From: Haemophilus parainfluenzae T3T1
Lineage (GTDB): Bacteria; Pseudomonadota; Gammaproteobacteria; Enterobacterales; Pasteurellaceae
DNA length: 64,000 bases
Reading direction: 5' to 3'
Assembly: GCF_000210895.1 (NCBI RefSeq)
Contig: NC_015964.1
Coordinates: 744,001-808,000, forward strand
Under the pieces are notes generated by a model that saw only the letters and a program-made list of their open reading frames with translations, was not told the DNA's origin and did not search any database. This document shows, in pieces, positions 28,141 through 39,916 of the stretch. A program made the position numbers and the translations under genes. Position 1 is the stretch's first letter; every line of letters begins with the position of its first letter.

Positions 28141-28187
28141 GATAATAAAAGTGCGGTCAAAAACACAAGCGATTTTGACCGCACTTT
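28141..28187 (+). repeat. 47-bp direct repeat, right copy; also a terminator
   Basis: Identical to 26269-26315 except for one base. It contains an inverted uptake-signal pair that can form a hairpin and probably ends both the Imm49-like gene and the convergent glpK. Confidence 0.9.
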
Positions 28188-28205
28188 ATTATTGCTCAGG
28201 AAGGA

Positions 28206-29717
28206 TTATTCCGCGTCTTCTTTTGCCCATTCTAATGAGCGTTTAACCGCTTTTTTCCAGCCTTTATAACGACGTTCACGTTTTTCTTCGTCATTATCAG
28301 GTGTGAAGGTACGTTCTACACGCGCTTTGTCGTGAAGCTCGTCTAAATCTTTCCAGAAACCAACCGCAAGACCAGCAAGATAAGCTGCACCAAGTGCAGT
28401 CACTTCTTTCACGACTGGACGTTCTACGTTCACATCTAAAATATCCGCTTGGAATTGCATTAAGAAGTTATTGTTGGTTGCACCGCCATCAACACGTAAA
28501 TATTGTAAGCGTTGACCTGAGTCAGATTGCATTGCTTCTAATACGTCACGGGTTTGGTAAGCGATAGATTCAAGGGTCGCACGTACAATATGGTTGCGGT
28601 TAGAACCACGAGAAAGACCAAAAATTGCACCGCGTGCATACGGATCCCAATATGGTGCGCCTAAACCAGTGAAGGCTGGTACGACATATACCCCGTTGCT
28701 GTCAGGAACTTTTTGTGCAAAGTATTCGGAGTCGTGGCTGTCATGAACGATTTTGAGTTCATCACGTAACCATTGGATTGAAGCGCCCGCGATAAATACC
28801 GAACCTTCAAGTGCGTATTCAGGTTCACCTTTGGCGTTACACGCGATGGTGGTTAATAGGCCATTTTTAGAGGTAATGGCTTTATCACCGGTGTGAAGCA
28901 ACATAAAGCAGCCTGTACCATAGGTATTTTTTGCTTGGCCTGCGCGTGTGCAAAGATGGCCGTAAAGTGCTGCTTGTTGGTCACCCGCGATACCCGCAAC
29001 AGGAATACGCACGCCGCCTTTACCCCCGATGTTGGTTTGGCCATACACTTCGGAAGAATTACGCACTTCAGGCAACATTGAGCGTGGAATATTTAATAAT
29101 TCCAACATTTTGTCATCCCATTTTTTCGTATGGATGTTAAATAACATGGTACGGGATGCGTTGGTGTAATCCGTTACGTGAACACGACCCTGCGTTAATT
29201 TCCACACAAGCCAGGTATCTACGGTACCGAATAGAAGCTCACCGCGTTCCGCTTTTTCGCGCGCGCCTTCTACATTGTCCAAAATCCATTTTACTTTGGT
29301 ACCTGAGAAATAGGGATCCACCACTAAACCTGTGGTGTTGCGGATATATTCTTCATGACCATCCGCTTTAAGTTTGTCTGTAATATCTGCAGTACGACGA
29401 CATTGCCACACAATCGCATTATAAACCGGTGTGCCAGTTGCTTTTTCCCACACAATGGTGGTTTCACGTTGGTTAGTAATACCAATTGCCGCAATTTCAT
29501 CTGAGGTAATACCTGCTTTTGCAACCACTTCGTTTAATGTTGAACTTTGTGTTGCCCAAATTTCCATTGGATTATGTTCCACCCAGCCTGCGCGTGGATA
29601 AATTTGTGTAAATTCACGTTGGGCGATTTCGACAACATTCGCATTGTGATCTAATAATACTGCACGAGAGCTTGTGGTACCTTGGTCCAAAGCGATGATG
29701 TATTTTTTGTCTGTCAT
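28206..29717 (-). CDS. glpK: Glycerol kinase
   Basis: Phosphorylates glycerol to glycerol-3-phosphate. The 503-residue protein starts [21 protein letters not shown] at 29717, with AAGGAA upstream; the frame is open nine codons further but without a ribosome site. FGGY-kinase signatures are seen: DQGTTSSRA at the phosphate site, [18 protein letters not shown] and the late [20 protein letters not shown]. Length is normal. It is divergent from glpF here; in E. coli the two lie in one operon. Confidence 0.97.
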   Translation of the reverse strand: MTDKKYIIALDQGTTSSRAVLLDHNANVVEIAQREFTQIYPRAGWVEHNPMEIWATQSSTLNEVVAKAGITSDEIAAIGITNQRETTIVWEKATGTPVYNAIVWQCRRTADITDKLKADGHEEYIRNTTGLVVDPYFSGTKVKWILDNVEGAREKAERGELLFGTVDTWLVWKLTQGRVHVTDYTNASRTMLFNIHTKKWDDKMLELLNIPRSMLPEVRNSSEVYGQTNIGGKGGVRIPVAGIAGDQQAALYGHLCTRAGQAKNTYGTGCFMLLHTGDKAITSKNGLLTTIACNAKGEPEYALEGSVFIAGASIQWLRDELKIVHDSHDSEYFAQKVPDSNGVYVVPAFTGLGAPYWDPYARGAIFGLSRGSNRNHIVRATLESIAYQTRDVLEAMQSDSGQRLQYLRVDGGATNNNFLMQFQADILDVNVERPVVKEVTALGAAYLAGLAVGFWKDLDELHDKARVERTFTPDNDEEKRERRYKGWKKAVKRSLEWAKEDAE

Positions 29718-29767
29718 GGTTCTATTCCTTAGAGTGCTTGGCACTCGTTAAATGAATGAAGAAACTT

Positions 29768-29781
29768 TGAGCTTAAACGAA
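29768..29781 (+). promoter_or_regulatory. Candidate GlpR operator upstream of glpK
   Basis: TGAGCTTAAACGAA fits TGAGC-N4-ACGAA exactly, as at 6353-6366. A related TTTGATCAAACAACGAAC stands before glpF at 30006-30023. Confidence 0.45.
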
Positions 29782-29841
29782 CAAATTGCGAGCCTAACTT
29801 AATTGAATTCGAATCTAATTGGAACAAGCAATGTTGGGTTT

Positions 29842-29857
29842 TGTGATTAGCATCACA
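29842..29857. promoter_or_regulatory. CRP-cAMP site between glpK and glpF
   Basis: TGTGATTAGCATCACA has both perfect half-sites. It could serve either gene. Confidence 0.85.
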
Positions 29858-29874
29858 GATTTCGCCCCGAAAAT

Positions 29875-29897
29875 ATGTAAACGATTGCGTTAACGCA
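29875..29897. promoter_or_regulatory. LacI/PurR-family operator-like site
   Basis: ATGTAAACGATTGCGT at 29875-29890 matches the PurR box at all fixed positions but one, and overlaps the palindrome TGCGTTAACGCA at 29886-29897. A LacI-family regulator may bind here; which one is unknown. Confidence 0.4.
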
Positions 29898-30087
29898 CAA
29901 AATAATGTGATCACTCTCTCATTTTTAGAAAATAGATCGGTTTCATCTATTGAATTAATTGGTGAAAACTAGATAATGAAGCCGCTCACTTTGAGTATCT
30001 CAATATTTGATCAAACAACGAACGTAATTGCAAAGCAAGATTTCTTTAATGAAATCATTAAGTTAATCATTATTTGGAGATTCTCTT

Positions 30088-30831
30088 ATGAATGCCTATT
30101 TTGCAGAGTTTTTTGGCACAGCACTTCTCATCTTGTTAGGTAATGGTGTGGTAGCCAACGTATGTTTAAATAAAACGAAAGGGCAAAGTTCTGGTTGGAT
30201 TGTGATTACTACCGCGTGGGCATTTGCAGTGTATGTGGCCGTCGTTGTGACAGGCCCTTACAGTGGGGCGCACTTAAATCCAGCGGTAACGCTTGGTGTG
30301 GCAATGAAGGGTGCATTTGCTTGGGAACTGGTACCAGGCTACATCGCGGCACAAGTTGTGGGGGGCATGGTAGGTGCGTTGTTGGTTTACATTATGTATA
30401 AAGATCACTTTGCAGCGACCGAAGAAGAGGGCTTAAAACGCGCTTGTTTCTGTACTGAACCAGCAATTCGTAACTATCCAATCAACTTAGTTAACGAAAT
30501 CGTTGGCACCTTCGTACTTGTCTTCGTAATTTTCTATCTTGCAGGGGCAAACATCACTTTACCTGGCACGGCAGAAAGTACACCAATTGGTTTAGGCTCT
30601 ATCGGAGCATTACCAGTAGCGATTTTAGTTTGGGCAATTGGTTTGAGCTTAGGTGGAACAACCGGTTATGCGATCAACCCTGCTCGAGATCTTGGTCCGC
30701 GTTTAACCTTAGGTCTTTTCCTGGGTGGTACATTAAAAACTAAAGCTGACTGGGGATACAGTTGGGTTCCTGTTGTGGGTCCATTTATTGGTGCAGCGTT
30801 AGCGGCAGTATTCTACAACGCCATTATGTAA
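30088..30831 (+). CDS. glpF: Glycerol uptake facilitator (aquaglyceroporin)
   Basis: A 247-residue channel that lets glycerol cross the inner membrane. Both NPA boxes are present: SGAHLNPAVT (N64) and GYAINPARDLGPR (N197), the latter with the Arg-Asp pair usual in glycerol channels. Six membrane helices can be drawn around them. TTTGGAG precedes the start. It is divergent from glpK across a region with CRP and other operators, so the two genes share control but not a message. Confidence 0.96.
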   Translation: MNAYFAEFFGTALLILLGNGVVANVCLNKTKGQSSGWIVITTAWAFAVYVAVVVTGPYSGAHLNPAVTLGVAMKGAFAWELVPGYIAAQVVGGMVGALLVYIMYKDHFAATEEEGLKRACFCTEPAIRNYPINLVNEIVGTFVLVFVIFYLAGANITLPGTAESTPIGLGSIGALPVAILVWAIGLSLGGTTGYAINPARDLGPRLTLGLFLGGTLKTKADWGYSWVPVVGPFIGAALAAVFYNAIM

Positions 30832-30844
30832 TTTATTCAAATAG

Positions 30845-30890
30845 AAAGAGCGGTCAAAATTCATGGTGTTTTTTGACCGCTCTTTTTATA
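30845..30890. terminator. Inverted GAGCGGTC pair between glpF and tcyC
   Basis: AAAGAGCGGTCAAAA and TTTTGACCGCTCTTT form a strong hairpin with a T run, placed between two convergent genes. Confidence 0.85.
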
Positions 30891-30903
30891 TTTAGAAGTT
30901 TGA

Positions 30904-31674
30904 TTAAATACAATAATCTTCGAATTCCATTGGCATTTTAGCTTGCAATAAGAACTGCTTTGTACGTTCTTGTTGAGGGCGGCTGAAGAAGTTTGCCGCT
31001 GTATTTTGTTCAACAACTTGACCATTTTCCATAAGAATCACACGATCAGCCACGTCTTTGGCAAAATTCAACTCATGGGTGACAATAATCATTGTCCAGC
31101 CTTCTTGTGCGAGCATTTTGAGTGCCTGTAACACTTCACCGACGAGTTCAGGGTCGAGAGCGGAAGTAGGCTCATCTAACAAGATAATATCAGGTTTAAC
31201 TGCTAAAGCACGGGCGATCCCGACACGTTGCTGTTGACCACCAGAAAGTTGAGAGGGATATAAATCTGCTTTCGCTTTTAAACCAACTTTTTCCAATAAT
31301 GCTAAGGCTTTTTCACGCGCAATCTCTTTCGCTTGTTTTTGTACAACTACCATGCCTTCCATCACATTTTCGAGTGCTGTGCGATGGGGAAATAGATTGT
31401 ATTGTTGGAACACCATTGAGGAGCGACGACGCAATTTTAGTTCATCGGCTTTGCTGATCTTCTTGCTGAAATCAATGGTTAAGCTTCCATCAGTAAATGC
31501 TAATACCCCTTTTTCTGGGCGTTCGAGCAAATTTAAACAGCGTAAAAAAGTTGTCTTGCCTGAACCTGATGGACCCAGAATGGCAACCACTTCGCCTTTA
31601 TTAATTTCAAAATCAATGCCTTTTAATACATGGTGGCCATTAAAACTTTTCTGAATATTCGTGACTTTTAACAT
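30904..31674 (-). CDS. tcyC: Cystine-type amino acid ABC transporter, ATP-binding protein
   Basis: A 256-residue ABC ATPase of the polar amino acid group. Walker A is GPSGSGKTTFLRC (about residues 34-46), the Q-loop lies in MVFQQYNLFPHRTALENV, the signature is LSGGQQQRVGIARALA and Walker B is IILLDEPTSALD. It lies 9 bp after the permease gene and completes a binding protein-permease-ATPase operon. The neighbouring cysK supports cystine/cysteine as substrate; that is inferred, so the tcy name is tentative. Confidence 0.8.
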   Translation of the reverse strand: MLKVTNIQKSFNGHHVLKGIDFEINKGEVVAILGPSGSGKTTFLRCLNLLERPEKGVLAFTDGSLTIDFSKKISKADELKLRRRSSMVFQQYNLFPHRTALENVMEGMVVVQKQAKEIAREKALALLEKVGLKAKADLYPSQLSGGQQQRVGIARALAVKPDIILLDEPTSALDPELVGEVLQALKMLAQEGWTMIIVTHELNFAKDVADRVILMENGQVVEQNTAANFFSRPQQERTKQFLLQAKMPMEFEDYCI

Positions 31675-31683
31675 AAACAGTCC

Positions 31684-32400
31684 TTATAAATGGCGAGAAA
31701 GGCGTTTTTCTAAACGGGTTTGTCCCATCGACAGCACAAAACAGAATACCCAATAAATGAGAGCCGCTTCACTATAAATTAAAATAAATTCGTAGTTTTC
31801 GGCGGTGATATTTTGCGCCACACGGAATAATTCCGCAATCCAAACGAGTGAAGCAAGGGATGTATCTTTCACTGTGCTAATGAAGGTATTTGATAGCGAA
31901 GGGACGGAAATACGTAAAGCTTGCGGCATAATGGTACGCACGAAAGCTTGTGTGTAATTCATGCCTATCGCATAAGAGGCTTCCCATTGACCTTTAGGAA
32001 TCGCAAGAATGGAGGCCCTCACCGTTTCTGCTGCATAAGCACCAATATTAATGGAGAATGCAATAATTGCAGTTGGGAAAGGCTCAAGTTTGATGCCAAC
32101 TTCAGGTAAACCGTAGAAAATAATGAAGATCTGCACCAGCATTGGCGTGCCGCGAATAATTGAAATATAAGTGCGACAAATGCCTTGCAGAATTTTGGTC
32201 ATTAAATTGGGATGTGGCAATGTGCAAATCACAGCTACGATAACCGCAATGAATAAACCGCAAAAGAAGGAAATGACCGCAAGGGGGATCGTATATAAAA
32301 TTGCCCCTTCCATCATAGGCCAAAACGAGCTGATTACATAATCAGCTCGTTCTGCGGTCATAAATGGAAGGCTGGCTAACCAATTATTGAGTAATGTCAT
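31684..32400 (-). CDS. tcyB: Cystine-type amino acid ABC transporter, permease
   Basis: A 238-residue membrane permease of the HisMQ/TcyB type, with about five helices. The EAA loop appears as the segment running from [21 protein letters not shown] into [16 protein letters not shown] 32400 is used; an in-frame TTG lies two codons earlier at 32406. It overlaps the end of the binding-protein gene by 17 bp, so translation is probably coupled. Specificity follows from context only. Confidence 0.8.
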   Translation of the reverse strand: MTLLNNWLASLPFMTAERADYVISSFWPMMEGAILYTIPLAVISFFCGLFIAVIVAVICTLPHPNLMTKILQGICRTYISIIRGTPMLVQIFIIFYGLPEVGIKLEPFPTAIIAFSINIGAYAAETVRASILAIPKGQWEASYAIGMNYTQAFVRTIMPQALRISVPSLSNTFISTVKDTSLASLVWIAELFRVAQNITAENYEFILIYSEAALIYWVFCFVLSMGQTRLEKRLSRHL

Positions 32401-33157
32401 CGCCAAACCATTTGATTGAAAGTTGTTTTAAAGTTCCGTCTTTGCGTAGTTCTTCAAGTGCTTGGTTCACTTTTGCAATAAGCGGTTCTTCACCTTTCAA
32501 GAAAGCAAAACCGGTTGGGATTTTTTTATCACTTTCTACAGCAATTTTTAAGCCTGCATTAGGTTGTTTTTTGAAGTAATCTAACACTGCTAATTTATCG
32601 TTTACTGTTGCATCAACACGACCTTGTTTTACCGCCTCAAGGTTTTGAGCCAAGCTATCTACAGTCACGATAATTGCACCATTATCACGTGCGTCTTTGC
32701 TCCAGTTACTGGTTGCAGATTGTGCAGATTTTTTACCTTTTAAATCAGGGAATGATTTAATGCTATCGTTATCGGCTTTCGTCACGATTACGCCAGCAGA
32801 GTAGTTGTAAGGTGCACTGTAATCATATTTTTTTAAACGTTCTGGGCTTGGATTGGTTTGGTTCGCAATAACATCAAAGCGTTTTGCATTTAAACCTGCA
32901 TACATGCCGTCCCAAGCGGTTTCTTTAAATTCAACTTTCCAACCTAATTTTTGCGCAACTTTTTCGATAATTTCCACATCGAAACCGGTTAACTTGCCAT
33001 CTTTGTCGTGGAAAGTGAATGGTGCGTAAGTTCCCTCAGTACCGACTAATAAGGTTTTAGTTTGTTCAACGCGATCAGCAATTTCACCTGCGTTAGCAAA
33101 AGTAGAAAGGGCTAATCCTGCCGCTAAAAGTGCGGTGCTAAAAAATGATTTTTTCAT
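32384..33157 (-). CDS. tcyA: Cystine-type periplasmic binding protein
   Basis: A 257-residue family 3 solute-binding protein. The signal peptide is [23 protein letters not shown]. The mature part shows [24 protein letters not shown], the family signature, then [21 protein letters not shown] and [17 protein letters not shown]. These agree with the FliY/TcyA cystine binders. It is the first gene of tcyABC. An uptake signal lies at its 5' end at about 33127-33136. Position after cysK supports a sulfur role. Confidence 0.82.
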   Translation of the reverse strand: MKKSFFSTALLAAGLALSTFANAGEIADRVEQTKTLLVGTEGTYAPFTFHDKDGKLTGFDVEIIEKVAQKLGWKVEFKETAWDGMYAGLNAKRFDVIANQTNPSPERLKKYDYSAPYNYSAGVIVTKADNDSIKSFPDLKGKKSAQSATSNWSKDARDNGAIIVTVDSLAQNLEAVKQGRVDATVNDKLAVLDYFKKQPNAGLKIAVESDKKIPTGFAFLKGEEPLIAKVNQALEELRKDGTLKQLSIKWFGDDITQ

Positions 33158-33287
33158 AAGTATTCCTTTTTTAGATAAATAACGAAAGTGAAATGAATTA
33201 TAAGAAGCGAAAAAGAAAAGAAAAGTATTATTTATTTATGAATTATTTCCTTTAGTTATATTAAATAGAAATTGTTTAATTAATAAA

Positions 33288-33318
33288 CAAAAAAGGTCTG
33301 TAAAAACAGACCTTAGAT
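33288..33318 (-). terminator. cysK terminator
   Basis: AAGGTCTGT and ACAGACCTT pair around AAAA, with an A run on the left (T run on the minus strand). It lies 20-50 bp past the cysK stop. Confidence 0.85.
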
Positions 33319-33339
33319 AAAATGAATTCAATCAATAGA

Positions 33340-34290
33340 TTAAGCCTCAATTCCTTCAAATAATGCCGTACTTAAATAACGTTCAGAGGCAGAAGGTAAG
33401 ATCGCGACGATTAATTTATCTTGGAATTCTGGTAGTTTTGCTAAGCGGTCAGCTGCTGCCACAGCGGCACCTGAAGAAATACCCGCAAGAATCCCTTCTT
33501 CAGCCATTAAGCGACGAGCGGTCGCAATTGCCGTATCGCTATCTACAGTTTCCACGCGATCGATGAGCGATAAATCCAAGTTTTTAGGAATAAAGCCCGC
33601 ACCGATACCTTGAATTTTGTGTGGACCCGGTTTTACTTCTTGGCCTGCAAGGGTTTGGCTAATAACAGGTGATTCTGTTGGTTCAACCGCCACAGAGGTG
33701 ATTTTTTTACCGTGATCTAATTTGATCGCACGGGAAATACCAGAAATTGTACCGCCAGTACCCACACCAGCCACTACGACATCCACTTTACCTTCAGTGC
33801 CTTTCCAGATTTCTTCACCGGTAGTTTGACGGTGAATGTCAGGGTTAGCCGGGTTTTCAAATTGTTTTAGCATCACATAATGGTTTGGATTAGATGCCAC
33901 AATTTCTTCCGCTTTGGCAATCGCGCCTTTCATCCCTTTTGCCCCTTCGGTAAGCACGAGATTCACACCTAAACCTCGTAATAAACGTTTACGTTCAAGG
34001 CTCATGGTTTCAGGCATGGTTAAGGTGATTTTATAACCGCGCGCAGCTGCCACATAGGCCAAAGCGATACCAGTGTTACCGCTTGTTGCATCTACAATTT
34101 CTTTACCAGCCGTTAAAATGCCATCTTTTTCTGCTTGCCAAATCATATTGGCACCAATACGGCATTTCACGCTGAAGCTTGGGTTACGACCTTCAATTTT
34201 TACGACAACGTTACCATTGTGTCCGAAGTGTTTTAAACGAACTAATGGCGTATTACCGATTGAGTATGAGTTATCTGCATAAATTGTCAT
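33340..34290 (-). CDS. cysK: Cysteine synthase A (O-acetylserine sulfhydrylase)
   Basis: Makes cysteine from O-acetylserine and sulfide with pyridoxal phosphate. The 316-residue protein has the PLP lysine at K42 ([13 protein letters not shown]), the phosphate-side loop [10 protein letters not shown] at about residues 69-78, [16 protein letters not shown], and [18 protein letters not shown]. At the C-terminus [17 protein letters not shown] follows the CysK pattern. AAAAGGAC precedes the start. It sits between cysZ and the cystine transporter. Confidence 0.96.
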   Translation of the reverse strand: MTIYADNSYSIGNTPLVRLKHFGHNGNVVVKIEGRNPSFSVKCRIGANMIWQAEKDGILTAGKEIVDATSGNTGIALAYVAAARGYKITLTMPETMSLERKRLLRGLGVNLVLTEGAKGMKGAIAKAEEIVASNPNHYVMLKQFENPANPDIHRQTTGEEIWKGTEGKVDVVVAGVGTGGTISGISRAIKLDHGKKITSVAVEPTESPVISQTLAGQEVKPGPHKIQGIGAGFIPKNLDLSLIDRVETVDSDTAIATARRLMAEEGILAGISSGAAVAAADRLAKLPEFQDKLIVAILPSASERYLSTALFEGIEA

Positions 34291-34390
34291 TTTACTGTCC
34301 TTTTATATTTTGGAATGAGTTGATGCAGTAGTTATAACACTGGCTTTTATATAAAAAAAATAGTTAATAGCTATATTTTATAACTAAATG

Positions 34391-35236
34391 CTATTTATTC
34401 ACGATGCTGTTTCCCGAAGGCTTAATTTCCGTACTCGTAGAACGTGTCACAATTTGTGTTGAACCTGAAGTGCGGTCAAAATTCATATCAAATTTTAATT
34501 GTGAGCGATAATTTTCCACCCACATTACCGTTGCACCACAGACCGCCACAGGAATAATTACTAAGTTCACGATCGGCAATGCGGTACAAAGGGTAATTAA
34601 TGCCCCGAATGTCAAGCTTTGAGAACGTCTTTCGCCTAACGCATTTTTCATAATGCCAAAAGAAATTTTATGGTTATCAAACGGGTAGTCACAGTACTGA
34701 ATCGCCATCATCCAACAAGTAAATAGGAAGGTGAGTACTGGAATAATAGTTTGTCCAATAACAGGGATAAAACTTAATAAGAACAAGCCCACAAATTTCG
34801 GTAAGCTGTACCATAGTTTTTGCCATTCACGATTTAGCATACGTGGCACATCTTTCATAATTTCGGCAAAACCATCATCATTAACGGCTTCACCAGTCAG
34901 CATTTTTTCGACTTTTTCTGCCAATAATCCATTAAACGGCGCGGCAATAAAGCCTGAAAGCGTTGTAAAGGCAAAATAGAAAAATAAGAGAATTGAGCCA
35001 ATAGACAGCACGAGCAAAATCACGCTTAAAAAGCTTAGCCAATCTGGAATAAAGCTCATCACCCAGTCAATCATCGTGGATATTTGTGAGACAAATAGCC
35101 AGAATAAGCCTGTAAGCAGAACGACGTTAAGTAAAATCGGCATAATCACAAAACGGCGCAGACCTTTTTGCGTAATGAAATGCCAACCCATCACGAAATG
35201 ATTGAAAGCAGATTTTATTTCATTTTGATCGATCAT
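34391..35236 (-). CDS. cysZ: CysZ sulfate transport protein
   Basis: A 281-residue inner-membrane protein needed for sulfate uptake for cysteine synthesis. It opens [36 protein letters not shown] and has four main membrane helices with the conserved middle region [19 protein letters not shown] 35236 is 6 bp from AAAGGA and is preferred to the ATG just before it. The C-terminal 35 residues are polar and include an uptake signal at about 34469-34482. Next to cysK, as in many gammaproteobacteria; divergent from zipA. Confidence 0.92.
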   Translation of the reverse strand: MIDQNEIKSAFNHFVMGWHFITQKGLRRFVIMPILLNVVLLTGLFWLFVSQISTMIDWVMSFIPDWLSFLSVILLVLSIGSILLFFYFAFTTLSGFIAAPFNGLLAEKVEKMLTGEAVNDDGFAEIMKDVPRMLNREWQKLWYSLPKFVGLFLLSFIPVIGQTIIPVLTFLFTCWMMAIQYCDYPFDNHKISFGIMKNALGERRSQSLTFGALITLCTALPIVNLVIIPVAVCGATVMWVENYRSQLKFDMNFDRTSGSTQIVTRSTSTEIKPSGNSIVNK

Positions 35237-35406
35237 CATTGTTCCTTTAAATTGAAAAGTAAAAAATACAAAATGTCACAGAAAGACAATATTTTTTGAG
35301 AAAAATTCCATCTCATCCCTTTTAATATCTTGTTTGCTTTCCTATTTTTTCACCTGTGGAAATGTGATAGGATTAGCAAAAATCATTGCGTTAAGGAGCA
35401 ACAAAA

Positions 35407-38533
<3,127 letters not shown>

Positions 38534-38563
38534 CCGTCTCAATCGAAAAAAAACTAAAAAAAT

Positions 38564-38600
38564 GACCGCACTTCATCTCATCTCAAGATTAAGTGCGGTT
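38564..38600. repeat. Uptake-signal pair after ligA
   Basis: ACCGCACTT and AAGTGCGGT lie 18 bp apart in the outward-facing order. They can still pair as a hairpin between convergent genes. Confidence 0.7.
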
Positions 38601-38634
38601 TAACTTTTCTTCTTAATAAACGATAGCGGACATT

Positions 38635-39198
38635 TTAAGCTCTTAATTTACTGGCTCCGCGTTCCAGTTGTTTTGCCAAGCATTCTTTTGAAGCAATAAT
38701 CTGTTTACCAAAACGTTTATATAAACGTTGTTTTAATTTTGCCAACCCTTTCACTTTAGCACTTTTTTCTGCCCCAAATAACTGCTTAATATGGAGTGTC
38801 ACCTGACCAATCTCTTGTAAGGCTATACCTGTTTTGGTTTTTAATTCGTTTAATTGGAACGTGATTTTTTCCTGTACATGCTGTTCCAATCGTTGCGTTA
38901 ATTCTGTCGTATCGGCGGTTTCATTTTGACACAACTGTTCAAATTCGGCGATTTCTGTACTGAAATCTAGCTGTAACCCTTGTTCCAGTTCAATTAATAC
39001 TGCCGTGCCGTATTCCAATTGTGATGTTAATTGCTGTTGGCTTTGAACTAATTGATTTTGAATGGCTTCACTTTGCTCAATACATTCATTTAATGACTGT
39101 TTCATTTCTGTTTGTTGCTGCATGGCAGAGGCTTTTATTGAATCAATTCGTTGTTGAATTTGCTGCATAAGATCTGACATTGTTTGTACGTTTTCCAT
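38635..39198 (-). CDS. Hypothetical coiled-coil protein, 187 residues
   Basis: I do not recognise this gene. The product is soluble, glutamine- and glutamate-rich, and mostly coiled coil from residue 1 to about 140 (MSDLMQQIQQRIDSIKAS, QNQLVQSQQQLTSQLEYG), with a basic C-terminal part (KLKQRLYKRFGKQIIASK). ATG 39198 has AAGGAGAAG upstream; the frame opens ten codons earlier without one. It follows ygiW by 57 bp, so it may be cotranscribed. There is no signal peptide or membrane helix. Confidence 0.65.
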   Translation of the reverse strand: MENVQTMSDLMQQIQQRIDSIKASAMQQQTEMKQSLNECIEQSEAIQNQLVQSQQQLTSQLEYGTAVLIELEQGLQLDFSTEIAEFEQLCQNETADTTELTQRLEQHVQEKITFQLNELKTKTGIALQEIGQVTLHIKQLFGAEKSAKVKGLAKLKQRLYKRFGKQIIASKECLAKQLERGASKLRA

Positions 39199-39218
39199 TT
39201 TCTTCTCCTTTGGGATTT

Positions 39219-39246
39219 TTAACCGCACTTAAGAAAAGTGCGGTCA
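39219..39246. repeat. Uptake-signal pair between ygiW and the coiled-coil gene
   Basis: ACCGCACTTAAG and AAGTGCGGT stand a few bases apart, facing outward. The pair lies just past the ygiW stop. Confidence 0.7.
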
Positions 39247-39255
39247 TTTTGTTAC

Positions 39256-39642
39256 TTATTTTTTGATGATTTGTTTCACATCCACTTCTGTTTTATTCCA
39301 TTCTTTATCGACTTTACCGATAATTTGAATGTTATCTTGAGGTGCTATTGTTTCACCATTCCATGCTTTTTTGCTGACTTCAATTTGAATTTCTTTTCCA
39401 CTTGCGTCTTTAAATAAGAAATCCTTTTTACCAATTTGTTTTACAATTTGTCCGTCTAAACGAACTGGAGTGTCATCATTGGCATTTAATGCATCATCAA
39501 CGGTTTTTACAATAACACTTTCATCGACAAAACCTTGTTGGGTGTTGTGCTTGTGACCATCATTAAATCCTTGTGCTATTGCGGTGTTATATACGGCAAC
39601 AGAAGATAATGCGATAGCTGCAACAGTAAGTAATTTTTTCAT
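39256..39642 (-). CDS. ygiW: YgiW/YdeI family periplasmic OB-fold stress protein
   Basis: A 128-residue exported protein of the BOF family (PF04076). The signal peptide is MKKLLTVAAIALSSVAVYNTAIA. The mature OB-fold part shows VKTVDDALNANDDTPVRLDGQIVKQIGKKDFLFKDASGKEIQIEV and IQIIGKVDKEWNKTEVDVKQI, close to the YgiW consensus. YgiW proteins are linked to stress tolerance and in Pasteurellaceae often stand before a qseBC/firRS two-component pair. That pair is absent here, but two matching boxes lie upstream. AGGAGAAC precedes the start. Confidence 0.88.
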   Translation of the reverse strand: MKKLLTVAAIALSSVAVYNTAIAQGFNDGHKHNTQQGFVDESVIVKTVDDALNANDDTPVRLDGQIVKQIGKKDFLFKDASGKEIQIEVSKKAWNGETIAPQDNIQIIGKVDKEWNKTEVDVKQIIKK

Positions 39643-39679
39643 AGTTTGTTCTCCTAAATAAGATAATCATAAAGTAAGT

Positions 39680-39696
39680 TGAAAGCTTTGCTTTCA
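39680..39696. promoter_or_regulatory. Leader hairpin upstream of ygiW
   Basis: TGAAAGC and GCTTTCA pair around TTT, about 40 bp upstream of the ygiW start. Its role is unknown. Confidence 0.4.
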
Positions 39697-39717
39697 GATG
39701 TATTAAATCATTCAAAT

Positions 39718-39734
39718 CTTAATCTTTTCTTAAG
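39718..39734 (+). promoter_or_regulatory. QseB/PmrA-type box 1 upstream of ygiW
   Basis: CTTAATCTTTTCTTAAG fits the PmrA-type box yTTAAk-N5-yTTAAk perfectly. It lies about 76 bp before the ygiW start. Confidence 0.6.
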
Positions 39735-39807
39735 TGATTAACATTTTTCAGATTTATTTATCGATTGGATTGTTTGCCTTTCGATGAGTGTATTTAAACA
39801 AGAGAAT

Positions 39808-39824
39808 CTTAAGGAAAGATTAAG
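39808..39824 (-). promoter_or_regulatory. QseB/PmrA-type box 2 upstream of ygiW
   Basis: On the minus strand this reads CTTAATCTTTCCTTAAG, again a perfect yTTAAk-N5-yTTAAk match and 16 of 17 bases identical to box 1. It points toward ygiW, opposite to box 1. Confidence 0.6.
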
Positions 39825-39850
39825 AGAGGTAAAAAAATGAAAAATTTTTG

Positions 39851-39880
39851 AAAATAAAAAATAGGGCGTTTAAGCCCTAC
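39851..39880 (-). terminator. tyrP terminator
   Basis: TAGGGC and GCCCTA pair around GTTTAA, with an A-rich run to the left (T run on the minus strand). It lies about 37 bp past the tyrP stop. Confidence 0.75.
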
Positions 39881-39916
39881 TTTTATGAGAAAAATGCCCT
39901 GGAAATCTACCGCACT

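Larger units (their letters stand above)
29718..30087. promoter_or_regulatory. Divergent glpK-glpF regulatory region
   Basis: This 370-bp region has no gene. From left to right it holds a TGAGC-N4-ACGAA motif (29768-29781), a perfect CRP site (29842-29857), a LacI-family operator-like sequence overlapping a 12-bp palindrome (29875-29897), a weak second CRP-like site TGTGA-N6-TCTCA (29906-29921), and a TTTGATC...ACGAAC stretch (30006-30023) similar to the left operator. The last part before glpF carries GGAG as its ribosome site. Confidence 0.7.

Noticed and set aside
29906-29921. Second CRP site between glpK and glpF (TGTGA-N6-TCTCA)
   Set aside because: One half-site has a mismatch at an important base; kept only as a weak note in the region entry.
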